Positions 35,263-46,652 of a stretch of 64,000 nucleotides of DNA are shown one piece after another. The first letter of the stretch is position 1, and each line of letters opens with the position of its first letter. A program made the position numbers and the translations under genes. This DNA is from Pseudooceanicola antarcticus (GTDB lineage: Bacteria; Pseudomonadota; Alphaproteobacteria; Rhodobacterales; Rhodobacteraceae). Under the pieces are notes generated by a model. The model saw only the letters and a program-made list of their open reading frames with translations, was not told the DNA's origin and ran no database searches. The stretch lies in NCBI RefSeq assembly GCF_900215355.1, contig NZ_OBEA01000003.1, positions 62,001 through 126,000 of the forward strand, in the 5' to 3' direction.

Positions 35263-36249
35263 ATGCCATCTCGCCGCCTGAGTGTTGTCGCCACGCGACG
35301 CTTGCCCGACAGGGTCGAAGCCCGGCTGGCCGAGCTCTTCGATCTGCACAGGGGCCCCGCGGACCGCCCGATGCGCCGCGAGGAGCTCTCGGAGGCGATG
35401 CGCGTCGCCGATGTGCTGATCCCCAACCTGCGCGACCGGATCGACCAGGCGCTGCTTGGCCAGGCCGGCGAGAACCTGCGCCTGATCGCCAATTTCGGCG
35501 CCGGGGTCGACCATATCGACGTGGCCACCGCCCGCCAGCGCGGCATCCTGGTGTCCAACACCCCCGACGTGGTGACCGATGACACCGCCGACATGACCAT
35601 TGCCCTGATCCTGGCCCTGCTGCGCCGCATCCCCGAGGGGCTGGCGCAGATGCAATCCGAGGATTGGGAGGGCTGGAGCCCCGATGCCATGCTGGGCGCC
35701 CGCGTCGCCGGCAAGCGCCTGGGCATCCTGGGCATGGGCCGGATCGGCCAGGCCGTGGCGCGTCGCGCCGCCGCTTTCGGCATGCAGGTCCACTACCACA
35801 ACCGCCGCCGGCTGCGCGAAGAGACCGAGGCCCAGCTGAAGGCCCGCTACTGGGAGAGCCTCGACCAGATGGTGGCGCGGATGGATGTGATCTCGATCAA
35901 CTGTCCGCATACGCCCTCGACCTATCACCTGATGAATGCCCGGCGGCTGAAGCTGATGAAGCCCGAGGCGGTGATCGTGAACACCTCGCGCGGCGAGGTG
36001 ATCGACCAGAATGCCCTGACCCGCATGCTGCGCGCCAAGGAGGTCGCCGGGGCCGGGCTCGACGTGCTGAACTTTGAAAGCGACGGCAATCCGCGCCTGC
36101 GCGAGCTGCCCAACGTGGTGCTTCTGCCCCACATGGGCTCCGCCACCCGCGAGGGCCGGGTTGAAATGGGCGAGAAGGTGCTGATCAATATCAAGACCTT
36201 TGCCGATGGCCACCGTCCGCCCGACCTGGTCCTGCCCGGCATGTACTAG
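35263..36249 (+). CDS. D-2-hydroxyacid dehydrogenase (glyoxylate/hydroxypyruvate reductase type)
   Basis: A 328-residue NAD(P)-dependent dehydrogenase. It has the substrate-domain motif ANFGAGVDHID near residue 75, the Rossmann motif GILGMGRIGQAVA near 155, the catalytic Arg in NTSRGEVID, Glu in the DVLNFE region and His in LLPHMGSATREG near 290. It reduces glyoxylate or hydroxypyruvate or oxidises D-glycerate. The precise substrate is not fixed. The start ATG at 35263 is chosen because a GAGGAG ribosome binding site lies eight bases before it; an in-frame ATG 24 bases upstream lacks one. A membrane-protein gene follows after 15 bases, probably co-transcribed. Confidence 0.9.
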   Translation: MPSRRLSVVATRRLPDRVEARLAELFDLHRGPADRPMRREELSEAMRVADVLIPNLRDRIDQALLGQAGENLRLIANFGAGVDHIDVATARQRGILVSNTPDVVTDDTADMTIALILALLRRIPEGLAQMQSEDWEGWSPDAMLGARVAGKRLGILGMGRIGQAVARRAAAFGMQVHYHNRRRLREETEAQLKARYWESLDQMVARMDVISINCPHTPSTYHLMNARRLKLMKPEAVIVNTSRGEVIDQNALTRMLRAKEVAGAGLDVLNFESDGNPRLRELPNVVLLPHMGSATREGRVEMGEKVLINIKTFADGHRPPDLVLPGMY

Positions 36250-36264
36250 GCTGAAAGGGGCCCG

Positions 36265-37056
36265 ATGCGCTCTGCCCGAAACTCCCTGCTGTCGATCGTG
36301 CTGGCCGCGCTCTGCCTCTTCCTGGCCGCGACGCCGAAGCAGAATCCGCTGGTGACGCGCGCCGAGGCCTACCAGGGCGAGATCGCCCTGGCCGCCGGTG
36401 CCACCTATATCTCTCTGCGGGCGATCAACGCCTTCCTCTCGGCGGCGCAGGAGGTGCAGATCGGCGGCTCTCTGGTGGTCGAGGGCTCGGTGCAGCCGCT
36501 GAAATGGCTGGAGCCGGTGGACGACACGGTCGAGCGCGTCTCGGCGGCGATCTTCGCCGTGGCGGTGCTGACCGGGGTGCTGAAGATCTCTCTCGCGCCG
36601 GTGGCCTCGGTGGGCTTCGCCCTGCTGGCGCTGGCCCTGCTGACCCGAGGCGGCTGCGAGGTGGCCACCGGCTGGCATCGCGCGCCGGGCGCCCTGCGGC
36701 GCCTCAGCGGCGTCTGCGGCGGCCTGGGCTTCGCCTTCGCCATTGCGCTGCCGCTGGCCTTCGTGCTGGGGGTCTGGGGCGGCGACGTGCTGACCGCCGA
36801 AGCCGCGGCCGAGGCCAATGCGACGCTCGACATGATCTCGGACGAGGCGGCGAAACTGGTCGCCCTCGAGGATCAGAGCTGGCGCGAAAGCTGGGACGCC
36901 TACCGTGGCGCGGCGCGCTTCTTCTGGGAGCAGGCCGATGACCTGCTGACCGCCACGCTGACCCTGGTGGGTATCTTCCTGCTGCGGATGGTCGTGCTGC
37001 CCATGGTGCTGCTGGTCGCGCTCTGGGCCGCCGCACGCCGCCTGGTGGCGGCCTAG
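36265..37056 (+). CDS. Polytopic membrane protein of unknown function
   Basis: A 263-residue protein with about five hydrophobic segments: residues 8-24, about 90-107, 112-126, 150-168, and 233-258. A soluble loop of about 60 residues lies between the fourth and fifth. No family is recognised. It follows the 2-hydroxyacid dehydrogenase by 15 bases and ends at a family 1 hairpin repeat before the convergent parC. The GGGGCCCG ribosome binding site is weak. It may be specific to this lineage. Confidence 0.75.
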   Translation: MRSARNSLLSIVLAALCLFLAATPKQNPLVTRAEAYQGEIALAAGATYISLRAINAFLSAAQEVQIGGSLVVEGSVQPLKWLEPVDDTVERVSAAIFAVAVLTGVLKISLAPVASVGFALLALALLTRGGCEVATGWHRAPGALRRLSGVCGGLGFAFAIALPLAFVLGVWGGDVLTAEAAAEANATLDMISDEAAKLVALEDQSWRESWDAYRGAARFFWEQADDLLTATLTLVGIFLLRMVVLPMVLLVALWAAARRLVAA

Positions 37057-37080
37057 GATTTCGCCCCCTGCGGGGCCGAA

Positions 37081-37196
37081 GCCTCCGGCGGCAGTATTTG
37101 GGGCCGTCGGATAGGGGCAAGAGCCTCTTATCCCTATCCGATGGCTGAAAATACTGCGGGGGAGTCTCCGGCACGGAGACGGGGGCAGAGCCCCCC
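37081..37196. repeat. Long intergenic hairpin repeat, family 1, copy 3 (convergent gene ends)
   Basis: The outer arms are GCAGTATTT and AAATACTGC, perfectly paired but with a G-to-C change on one side matched by C-to-G on the other relative to copies 1 and 2. The central arm pair is TCGGATAGGG and CCCTATCCGA. The tail hairpins are GTCTCCG-gca-CGGAGAC and GGGGGC-aga-GCCCCC. A further hairpin (CTTCCCAG and CTGGGAAG) follows at about 37202-37236. The element lies between the membrane-protein gene and parC, which converge. Confidence 0.8.
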
Positions 37197-37256
37197 ATTT
37201 GCTTCCCAGTTGCCGCCTCCGGCGACGGCTGGGAAGAGCCCCCAACCCTACCCGGA

Positions 37257-39578
<2,322 letters not shown>

Positions 39579-39760
39579 GGAGCGGTGATAGCCGCAGCCC
39601 GGGCGGCGGTAAAGCGCCGCCTGCGCAGCGGGAGCTTGCCGGCGGGCGGAAAGGAACCAAAGCGCCGCCCAGTGGTTAGTGAAGTGACACCGCGTCGCGG
39701 CGGAAACTCGCTGAGAGCCCGCCTGACAGACGCAGAAACGCGCTGCCGAATGAGGACCCC

Positions 39761-40423
39761 ATGTTCCGTTTCATGACTGCCACCACTTTCCTGCTTGCCG
39801 TGCTGTTCTACCAGGCCAGCGGAGGCGCCGATTTCGAGCCATGGCAGCGTGATACGCCGGATTACGTCGTTGCCAGCCCCGAACCCTGGCAGGCCCCGGC
39901 CGCGCGCCGTGACGGCTTCTTCGTCGCCAGCGCCACCGCATCGGAAGCGCCCGAGGGCATTCAGCTGGCCTCGATCGCCGGTCAGAACGACAGCGGGATC
40001 GACCCGATCCTGGACGGGATCGACTTTGCCAAGGTGACCCCCGCCGTGGCGACGGTGCAGAAGGCTTCGGCCGAGGTGCCCCATTCCATGCGTGACATGC
40101 AGCCCGCCGCCCGCGCCGAACTTGCGCTGAGCGCGGACGAGCGCCAGGCCGTGCTGCTTGGCACGATTCCCGCCTCGGTGGCGGCAGCGCCCAAGGCCCA
40201 GGCCCGGACCGAAGCCCAGGCCGAGATCGACCTGCGACAGGTGACCGGCAACCGCGTCAACCTGCGCGCCGGCCCCGGTACCACCCATGATGTGCTGGGC
40301 ACCCTCGACGGCGGCACCGAGGTCGAAGTGATCGGAGCGCGCAATGGCTGGCTGCACCTGCGCCTGCCCCAGGGTGGCAAGACCGGCTGGATGGCCGACT
40401 GGCTGGTCAGCGCCAAGCGCTGA
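39761..40423 (+). CDS. Exported single-SH3-domain protein
   Basis: A 220-residue protein. A short hydrophobic N-terminus (residues 4-22, FMTATTFLLAVLFYQASG) suggests a signal or anchor. A long low-complexity Ala/Pro/Asp region follows, then one SH3_3 unit near the C-terminus (NRVNLRAGPGTTHDVLG to WMADWLV, residues about 162-217). Such domains usually bind peptidoglycan. It lies divergent from parC; an SDR gene follows 101 bases downstream. Function is inferred only from the domain. Confidence 0.8.
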   Translation: MFRFMTATTFLLAVLFYQASGGADFEPWQRDTPDYVVASPEPWQAPAARRDGFFVASATASEAPEGIQLASIAGQNDSGIDPILDGIDFAKVTPAVATVQKASAEVPHSMRDMQPAARAELALSADERQAVLLGTIPASVAAAPKAQARTEAQAEIDLRQVTGNRVNLRAGPGTTHDVLGTLDGGTEVEVIGARNGWLHLRLPQGGKTGWMADWLVSAKR

Positions 40424-40524
40424 CGCCCCCGCGATATAACAACGATACAACAGCGCCGCGCCCAGGCCGCCCTGCCCGGAGCGCGGCGCTTGTCCGTCCA
40501 GCCCGCGCCGGGCATAGCAGGGGC

Positions 40525-41364
40525 ATGAGCAAATCCATCCTGATCACCGGCTGTTCCTCGGGCATAGGCCATGACGCCGCCCTTGGTCTGAAAGCCCGCG
40601 GCTGGCGCGTCTTCGCCTCGGTCCGCAATCCCGCCGACATCCCCCGCCTGCAGGCCGAGGGCCTGGAGTGCCTGCACCTCGACTATGCCGACCAGGCCAG
40701 TATCGAGCGCGCGCTGGCGCAGGTGCTGGAAGCCACCGGTGGCACCTTGGACGCGGTCTTCAACAATGGCGCCTTCGCGATTCCCGGCCCGGCCGAGGAT
40801 ATCTCTCGCGAGGCCATGCGGGCGCTCTTCGAGGTCAATTTCATGGGCCCCCATGCGCTGAACCGGCTGCTGATCCCGGTGATGCGGAAGCAGGGCGGCG
40901 GGCGGATCGTCAATTGCTCTTCGGTGCTGGGCCTCGTCGCGGCCCCCTGGCGCGGCGCCTACAATGCGTCGAAATTCGCGCTTGAAGGGATGACGGATAC
41001 CCTGCGGCTGGAGCTGGCGGGCAGCGGCATCCACCCGATCCTGATCGAGCCCGGCCCGATCCGCACCGACTTCCGCAAGAACGCCATCCGCGCCTTCGAG
41101 CAATGGGTCGACTGGGAAGCCTCGGACCGCGCCGAGGAATACCGCGCGGGCCTGCTCGACATGCTCTACAAGCGCGGGCCGAAATACGAGGGCAAGGCGA
41201 GATTCGAGCTCGAGCCCGCGGCCGTCACCGCCAAGCTCATCCGCGCGCTGGAAGATCCCCGCCCGCGGCCCCGCTACATGGTGACCACCCCCACCTATTT
41301 CGCCGCCTTCATGCGCCGCGCCCTGCCGGCACGGCTGGCCGACCGGATGCTGGCCGGGGCCTGA
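40525..41364 (+). CDS. Short-chain dehydrogenase/reductase
   Basis: A 279-residue classical-type SDR. The cofactor motif ITGCSSGIG lies at residues 7-15, NNGAFA near 88, and the active-site Ser in NCSSVLG with Tyr and Lys in YNASKFALEG near 150. The proximal basic/neutral pattern does not settle NAD versus NADP. The C-terminal YEGKARFELEPAAV region is typical of the oxidoreductase group with unclear substrates. The ATG at 40525 begins a clean SDR N-terminus. A small membrane protein follows. Confidence 0.88.
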   Translation: MSKSILITGCSSGIGHDAALGLKARGWRVFASVRNPADIPRLQAEGLECLHLDYADQASIERALAQVLEATGGTLDAVFNNGAFAIPGPAEDISREAMRALFEVNFMGPHALNRLLIPVMRKQGGGRIVNCSSVLGLVAAPWRGAYNASKFALEGMTDTLRLELAGSGIHPILIEPGPIRTDFRKNAIRAFEQWVDWEASDRAEEYRAGLLDMLYKRGPKYEGKARFELEPAAVTAKLIRALEDPRPRPRYMVTTPTYFAAFMRRALPARLADRMLAGA

Positions 41365-41499
41365 GAAAGGGGCCAGAGAGGGCGCGCGCCGCGCAGGCCC
41401 TGCTGGCCCAACGGGCAGCCTTGGGGGTTGCGACGGAATTTCCTGTTCGCAATCCCGGTTCCAGGGTCTACATCTTCCCCAGACCCGGAAGGAGACACC

Positions 41500-41697
41500 A
41501 TGGCCCAGGACCCGTTGTTCCTCGTCGCCGCAGGCGCGGTGCTGATCGTCGCCATCATCCTGATGATGGGGATCGGCAACTTCGCCAAGGGCGGGGATGC
41601 CAAGACCTCTAACAAGCTGATGAAGTGGCGGATCATCGCGCAGTTCTTCGCGGTGCTGCTGATTCTCGGCTTCGTGCTGATCAGGGGGCAGGGCTGA
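41500..41697 (+). CDS. Small two-helix membrane protein, HIG1-like
   Basis: A 65-residue protein with two transmembrane segments (residues about 6-24 and 45-60) joined by a short basic loop (GGDAKTSNKLMKWR). This arrangement and the MKWRIIAQFFAV segment match the twin-transmembrane HIG1-domain proteins of alphaproteobacteria, which associate with respiratory complexes in better-known relatives. The ATG at 41500 follows a GGAAGGAG ribosome binding site. A longer frame beginning at 41428 lacks one. The gene is followed by the cobalamin adenosyltransferase after one base, so the two are co-transcribed. Confidence 0.85.
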   Translation: MAQDPLFLVAAGAVLIVAIILMMGIGNFAKGGDAKTSNKLMKWRIIAQFFAVLLILGFVLIRGQG

Positions 41698-41698
41698 T

Positions 41699-42271
41699 AT
41701 GGTCGTTCTGTCGAAGATCTATACCCGCACCGGAGACGCGGGCGAGACCGCCCTTGGCGATGGCTCCCGCGTGCCCAAGCCCTCTCTGCGTGTCGAGGCC
41801 TACGGCACGGTGGACGAGACCAACGCCACCCTCGGGCTGGCGCGCCTGCATGCCGAGGGCGAGATCGACGCGGCGCTGTCGCGCATCCAGAACGAGCTCT
41901 TCGATCTGGGCGCTGACCTGGCGCGCCCGGCGATGGAGAAGGACCACGAGGCCCCCTACGAGCCGCTGCGGGTGATCGCCTCGCAGGTGGCACGGCTGGA
42001 AGCCGAGATCGACGAGATGAACGCAGACCTGGAACCCCTGCGCAGCTTCGTGCTGCCCGGAGGCTCTGCCCTTGCTGCGCAGCTGCACCTCTGCCGCACC
42101 ATCTGCCGCCGTGCCGAGCGCCTGGCCGTGGCGCTGATGGCAGAGGAAGGCTGCAACCCGGAAACGGTGAAATACCTCAACCGCCTGTCGGACTGGTTCT
42201 TCGTCGCGTCGCGCATCGCCAACGACGGGGGCCGCGCAGATGTGCTCTGGGTGCCCGGCGCCACGCGCTGA
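41699..42271 (+). CDS. ATP:cob(I)alamin adenosyltransferase, PduO type
   Basis: A 190-residue PduO-family enzyme that transfers adenosyl from ATP to cob(I)alamin to make the B12 coenzyme. The N-terminal KIYTRTGDAGETAL (residues 6-19) is the ATP-binding motif. Other family segments are VEAYGTVDETNA near 33, RSFVLPGGSALAAQLHLCRTICRRAER near 118-144 with the Arg and Glu of the active site, and YLNRLSDWFFV near 160. Length is normal. The ATG lies one base after the stop of the HIG1-like gene. EutT and CobA are different families and do not match. Confidence 0.95.
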   Translation: MVVLSKIYTRTGDAGETALGDGSRVPKPSLRVEAYGTVDETNATLGLARLHAEGEIDAALSRIQNELFDLGADLARPAMEKDHEAPYEPLRVIASQVARLEAEIDEMNADLEPLRSFVLPGGSALAAQLHLCRTICRRAERLAVALMAEEGCNPETVKYLNRLSDWFFVASRIANDGGRADVLWVPGATR

Positions 42272-42349
42272 TCCCGCCGTCCTGTGAATTGAAAATGAAG
42301 CCCTGATCGGCTATGCGGTTCAGGTAACAAAAGATTTCCCGAGGAATTC

Positions 42350-43030
42350 ATGCTCCGCAGCCTTGCCGCCTTCCGCCTCCTGCCCGGCCTTCTCGCTGCG
42401 GTGTTCCTGCTTTCCGCCTGTACCAACCCCGACGACTTCGACGAGCCCCTGCCGGATCTCGGCGACTTCAGCCTCGGTCACAATGTCGTGGTGGCGTCGA
42501 AGATGAAAAAGGTGGCGATCTCGCGCGAGGCGAGCGCCGAGGAATGGGAAACCGTGATGAAGGCCGCCGTGCAGGAGCGCTTCGGGCGCTACGACGGCGA
42601 CAAGATGTACCACCTCGGGATCTCGGTCGAAGGCTATATCCTGGCCCCTCCGGGCATCCCGCTGGTGCTCTCGCCGAAGTCCGGCCTGATCATCAACGTC
42701 ACCGTCTGGGATGACCTTGCGGGCGCGAAGATCAACGAGGAGCCCAAGCAGTTCACCGTGCTGGAAACCTTCTCGGGGGACACGCTGGTTGGCTCTGGCC
42801 TGACCCAGACCCGCGAAGAGCAGATGGACAACCTGGCCCGCAACGCGGCCAAGCAGATCGAGAACTGGCTGCTGGACAACCGCGAATGGTTCGGCGTCGC
42901 GCCGGGTCCGCAGGCCGGCATGGTGGCGCCCTCGACGGCGCCCGCGGAGATACCCGAGGGCGAGCTCGAGGCCCCCGCCGAGGCGGCGGTCGACACGGTC
43001 GATGAAGTGGTCACCTCGGAGGCCGGATGA
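42350..43030 (+). CDS. Lipoprotein of unknown function
   Basis: A 226-residue protein with a type II signal peptide: hydrophobic core LLPGLLAAVFLLSAC (Cys24 in LLSAC), so it is predicted to be lipid-modified and anchored in the cell envelope. The mature part is mixed alpha/beta with no family I can name. The C-terminal 30 residues are Ala/Pro/Glu-rich. The upstream sequence CCCGAGGAATTC provides a reasonable ribosome binding site. The product is probably periplasmic or outer-membrane. It precedes tuf by 156 bases. Confidence 0.78.
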   Translation: MLRSLAAFRLLPGLLAAVFLLSACTNPDDFDEPLPDLGDFSLGHNVVVASKMKKVAISREASAEEWETVMKAAVQERFGRYDGDKMYHLGISVEGYILAPPGIPLVLSPKSGLIINVTVWDDLAGAKINEEPKQFTVLETFSGDTLVGSGLTQTREEQMDNLARNAAKQIENWLLDNREWFGVAPGPQAGMVAPSTAPAEIPEGELEAPAEAAVDTVDEVVTSEAG

Positions 43031-43103
43031 CGCGCCGCGCCGTGGCGCGGGCGGCGGCTTGTTGCAAAGGCGCGATCCCGGCGGTTTCCCGTCCAAGTGA
43101 CGC

Positions 43104-43132
43104 TTGATTTTCCCCATCAGACCCAATAAATC
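43104..43132 (+). promoter_or_regulatory. Possible promoter for tuf
   Basis: A TTGATT hexamer (43104-43109) and a degenerate TAAATC hexamer (43127-43132) are 17 bases apart, in a locally AT-rich part of the gap before tuf. Only three of six bases match the -10 consensus, so this is a weak call. Confidence 0.3.
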
Positions 43133-43186
43133 GCCGTCCGAGTGAAATCGGGCCAATGGCCCCCTAGACCACAGAGGCGCCTGACG

Positions 43187-44362
43187 ATGGCAAAGGAAAA
43201 GTTTGAGCGCGGCAAACCGCACTGCAACATCGGCACGATCGGTCACGTTGACCACGGCAAGACGACGCTGACGGCGGCGATCACGAAGTACTTCGGTGAC
43301 TTCCGCGCCTACGACCAGATCGACGGCGCGCCGGAAGAGAAGGCTCGCGGTATCACCATCTCGACCGCCCACGTGGAATACGAGACCGAGAACCGTCACT
43401 ACGCGCACGTCGACTGCCCCGGCCACGCCGACTACGTGAAGAACATGATCACCGGTGCTGCCCAGATGGACGGCGCGATCCTGGTTGTGAACGCAGCTGA
43501 CGGCCCGATGCCGCAGACCCGCGAGCACATCCTGCTGGGCCGCCAGGTGGGTATCCCCGCCATGGTCGTGTTCATGAACAAGGTTGACCAGGTCGACGAC
43601 GAAGAGCTGCTCGAGCTCGTCGAGATGGAAATCCGCGAACTGCTGTCGGCTTACGACTTCCCCGGCGACGACATCCCCGTCATCGCAGGTTCGGCTCTGG
43701 CCGCAATGGAAGGCCGTGACCCCGAGATCGGCGAGAACAAGATCAAGGAACTGATGGCCGCCGTGGATGAGTACATCCCGCAGCCGGCACGTGCCGTTGA
43801 CCAGCCCTTCCTGATGCCGATCGAAGACGTGTTCTCGATCTCCGGCCGCGGTACCGTTGTGACCGGCCGTGTCGAGCGTGGCGTCGTGAACGTCGGCGAC
43901 GAACTGGAAATCGTTGGTATCCGCGACACCAAGAAGACGACCTGCACCGGTGTGGAAATGTTCCGCAAGCTGCTGGACCGTGGTGAAGCCGGCGACAACA
44001 TCGGCGCCCTGCTGCGCGGCATCGACCGTGAAGGCGTTGAGCGTGGCCAGGTTCTCTGCAAGCCGGGTTCCGTGAAGCCGCACACCAAGTTCGAAGCCGA
44101 GGTCTACATCCTGACCAAGGACGAAGGTGGCCGTCACACGCCGTTCTTCGCGAACTACCGTCCGCAGTTCTACTTCCGGACCACCGACGTGACCGGCACC
44201 GTGACCCTTCCCGAGGGCACCGAGATGGTCATGCCCGGCGACAACCTGAAGTTCGCCGTGGAACTGATCGCTCCGATCGCCATGGAAGATGGTCTGCGCT
44301 TCGCTATCCGCGAAGGTGGCCGTACCGTCGGCTCCGGCGTCGTCTCGAAGATCGTCGAGTAA
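43187..44362 (+). CDS. tuf: Elongation factor Tu
   Basis: A 391-residue EF-Tu that delivers aminoacyl-tRNA to the ribosome as a GTP complex. The GTPase motifs are GHVDHGKT (residues 19-26), DCPGHADY (near 81), and NKVD (near 136). The length is within the normal 391-396 range. The start ATG at 43187 gives the standard [13 protein letters not shown]-terminus, and the longer open frame from 43142 is rejected. In many alphaproteobacteria a second near-identical tuf exists beside fusA; that could not be checked here. A strong intrinsic terminator follows. Confidence 0.98.
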   Translation: MAKEKFERGKPHCNIGTIGHVDHGKTTLTAAITKYFGDFRAYDQIDGAPEEKARGITISTAHVEYETENRHYAHVDCPGHADYVKNMITGAAQMDGAILVVNAADGPMPQTREHILLGRQVGIPAMVVFMNKVDQVDDEELLELVEMEIRELLSAYDFPGDDIPVIAGSALAAMEGRDPEIGENKIKELMAAVDEYIPQPARAVDQPFLMPIEDVFSISGRGTVVTGRVERGVVNVGDELEIVGIRDTKKTTCTGVEMFRKLLDRGEAGDNIGALLRGIDREGVERGQVLCKPGSVKPHTKFEAEVYILTKDEGGRHTPFFANYRPQFYFRTTDVTGTVTLPEGTEMVMPGDNLKFAVELIAPIAMEDGLRFAIREGGRTVGSGVVSKIVE

Positions 44363-44399
44363 GTCGGGTCCCGCCTCAGGGCGGGTACCCAAAGATCGG

Positions 44400-44433
44400 A
44401 ACGGCGGCTCCCTCGGGGCCGCCGTTTTCTTTT
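44400..44433 (+). terminator. Intrinsic terminator after tuf
   Basis: A stem AACGGCGGC with GCCGCCGTT and a loop of about eight bases is followed by TTCTTTT, the classical pattern, 38 bases past the tuf stop codon. Confidence 0.88.
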
Positions 44434-44491
44434 GCACAGGCCTGCCCGCATGGGCTCTGGACCTTGCCGGCGGGCGGGCTATCCTCGGTGA

Positions 44492-45463
44492 ATGACCGCG
44501 CCTGTCCATTACGCCTTTGCCCTCTCGGGCCCGCTTCGCTGCCAGCCGCTGCAGGGGCAGGCCATTTCCGACACGCTGCGTGACCAGACCCTGGCCTGGG
44601 CCCACCTGGATGCCGCCCATGCCGGCACCCGCGACTGGGTGTCCGAGCGGCTGTCCTACCTGGACACCACGGTGGTCGAGGCGCTGACCCAGCCCGAGAC
44701 CCGCCCCCGTGCCACGCCGGTCGGTGACGGGCTGCTGCTGAACTTCCGCGCCATGAACCTGAACCCCGATTGCGACCGCGAGGACATGATCGGCGTGCGT
44801 ATCTGGGCCGATTCCCAGCGGATCATCACCCTGTCGCGGCAGCGGGTCAGCGTGCTGGATGAAATCGCCCGCGAGATCGAGCAGGGCGGCGGCCCGGAGA
44901 CGGCCGGGGGCTTCATCGCCCTTCTCGCCGACCGGCTGACCGAGCAGCTGGAGCCCTTCGTCACCGAGCTCGACGGCGAGGTCGATGCGCTGGAGCCGCA
45001 GGTGATCCAGAATCGCGATCCGGGCCTGCGCCGCCGCATCGTCAGCCTGCGCCTTTCGGTGGTGGAGCTGCGTCGGCACCTGCCGCCGCAACGCGAGGCC
45101 ATGACGCGGCTGGCCCGTCTCGAGCATCCGCTGCTCGAGCCGCGGGACCTGCGCGAGGTCCAGGAGGCCAGCGAGGGCCTCTTCCGCATGGCCGAGAACG
45201 TCGACGAGCTGCGTGACAACCTGGGCGTCCTGCGCGACGAGCTGACCGGCGCGGTCAGCGAGCGGCTGACCCGGCACATGTATGCGCTCTCGGTCCTGTC
45301 GGCGGTCTTCCTGCCGCTGACCTTCTTCACCGGCCTTTTCGGCATCAATGTCGGCGGCATCCCCGGAGCCCATGGGCCCAATGCCTTCTGGATCTTCTCG
45401 GGGGTGATGGCGCTGATCTTCCTTGCGCAGGGCTGGCTTTTGCGCCGCCTGCACTGGTTGTAG
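44492..45463 (+). CDS. CorA/ZntB-family divalent cation transporter
   Basis: A 323-residue inner-membrane protein. A cytosolic funnel domain of about 260 residues is followed by two C-terminal transmembrane segments (about 260-280 and 298-315). The signature loop is GINVGGIPG, where CorA has GMN, which favours the zinc-related ZntB group. The length fits. No strong ribosome binding site is visible before the ATG. It separates tuf from tRNA-Trp/secE, where other species have these genes close together. It is probably a single-gene unit. Confidence 0.88.
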   Translation: MTAPVHYAFALSGPLRCQPLQGQAISDTLRDQTLAWAHLDAAHAGTRDWVSERLSYLDTTVVEALTQPETRPRATPVGDGLLLNFRAMNLNPDCDREDMIGVRIWADSQRIITLSRQRVSVLDEIAREIEQGGGPETAGGFIALLADRLTEQLEPFVTELDGEVDALEPQVIQNRDPGLRRRIVSLRLSVVELRRHLPPQREAMTRLARLEHPLLEPRDLREVQEASEGLFRMAENVDELRDNLGVLRDELTGAVSERLTRHMYALSVLSAVFLPLTFFTGLFGINVGGIPGAHGPNAFWIFSGVMALIFLAQGWLLRRLHWL

Positions 45464-45593
45464 GCCCCGGCGCGCCGCGGTGCCGCAAAAACCCCCTGAA
45501 TTCCCCGGAAATGACCGCAACCGGCCCCAATTGGGCGTTTGTCTGCTAGGCTGAGGCCAACAGGTCGTCTCGCCCTCTTGCAAAGGTCCTTCG

Positions 45594-46652
45594 ATGTCGC
45601 ATCCCTACCAGTCCCTGCCCGCGCGGGCCTATTGGAAGACCGGCGTGGCCGAGGTGAACCCCCTGCAGATCTCGGGGCTCTGGCAGCCGAAGCTGAAGGT
45701 GAGCCCCGGTCAGCCGATCATCACCGCGGGGTCGTGTTTCGCCCAGCATATCGGCCGGGCGCTGGCAGCGCGGGGCTTTGACTGGTTCGACGCCGAACCC
45801 GCCCCGGCCTGGCTCTTCGACGAGGCGGAGACCTTCAACTACGGCATCTTCTCTTTCCGCACCGGCAATATCTACACCGCACGCGCCCTGCTGCAGTGGT
45901 TGCGCATGGCCTATGGCGAGATGGAGCCGCCCGAGGAGTGGTGGCACCGCAAGGGACGGGTCTACGATCCCCTGCGCCCCGCCATCGAACCCAGGGGCTT
46001 CGAGAGCGTCGAAGAGGCCCGCGCCTCGCGCGCGGCGACCCTGGTGGCGATCCGCCGCGCGGTCGAGACGGCACGGCTCTTCGTCTTCACCCTCGGCCTG
46101 ACCGAGAGCTGGGCCAATGCCGAGACGGGCCTGGAATATGCGCTCTGCCCCGGCACCCTGGCGGGGGACTTCGACCCCGCCCTGCATGTCTTCCGCAATC
46201 ACCGCCACGCGGCGATCCTTGCGGACATGGAGGCGGTGCTGGCCCTGCTGGCCGCCCGGAACCCCGGACTGGAGGTCCTGCTGACGGTCAGCCCGGTGCC
46301 GCTCACTGCCACGGCCAGCGGAGAGCATGTGCTTACCGCCACCAGTCGCTCCAAGGCGACCCTGCGCGCGGTGGCCGGCGAGCTGGTCGAGGACCACCCC
46401 CAGGTCGACTACTTCCCCAGCTACGAGATCATCACCCATCCGGTCTTCCGGGGCATGTTCTACGCGCCGAACCAGCGCTCGGTTGTGCCCGAGGGGGTCG
46501 AGGTGGTGATGCGCAACTTCTTCGCCGACCAGGAGGCCGCCTTTGGTCCGCCGAAATTCCCCAAGGCCCGGAAGGGGCAGGGGGCGCGGGTGCGCCCTGC
46601 TGCGGGGGATGTGAAATGCGAAGAGGAGATGCTCAATGCTTTCGCCCGCTGA
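45594..46652 (+). CDS. GSCFA-domain protein
   Basis: A 352-residue protein containing the defining motif GSCFAQHIG at residues 46-54, with a further TFNYGIFSFRTGNIYT and FTLGLTESWAN that match the GSCFA family. The fold belongs to the SGNH hydrolase superfamily, with the GSCFA segment as its nucleophile block; most members are uncharacterised, and roles in surface-polysaccharide acyl-group changes are suggested only by context. The gene overlaps the next by 17 bases. An AAAGG ribosome binding site is present. Confidence 0.85.
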   Translation: MSHPYQSLPARAYWKTGVAEVNPLQISGLWQPKLKVSPGQPIITAGSCFAQHIGRALAARGFDWFDAEPAPAWLFDEAETFNYGIFSFRTGNIYTARALLQWLRMAYGEMEPPEEWWHRKGRVYDPLRPAIEPRGFESVEEARASRAATLVAIRRAVETARLFVFTLGLTESWANAETGLEYALCPGTLAGDFDPALHVFRNHRHAAILADMEAVLALLAARNPGLEVLLTVSPVPLTATASGEHVLTATSRSKATLRAVAGELVEDHPQVDYFPSYEIITHPVFRGMFYAPNQRSVVPEGVEVVMRNFFADQEAAFGPPKFPKARKGQGARVRPAAGDVKCEEEMLNAFAR

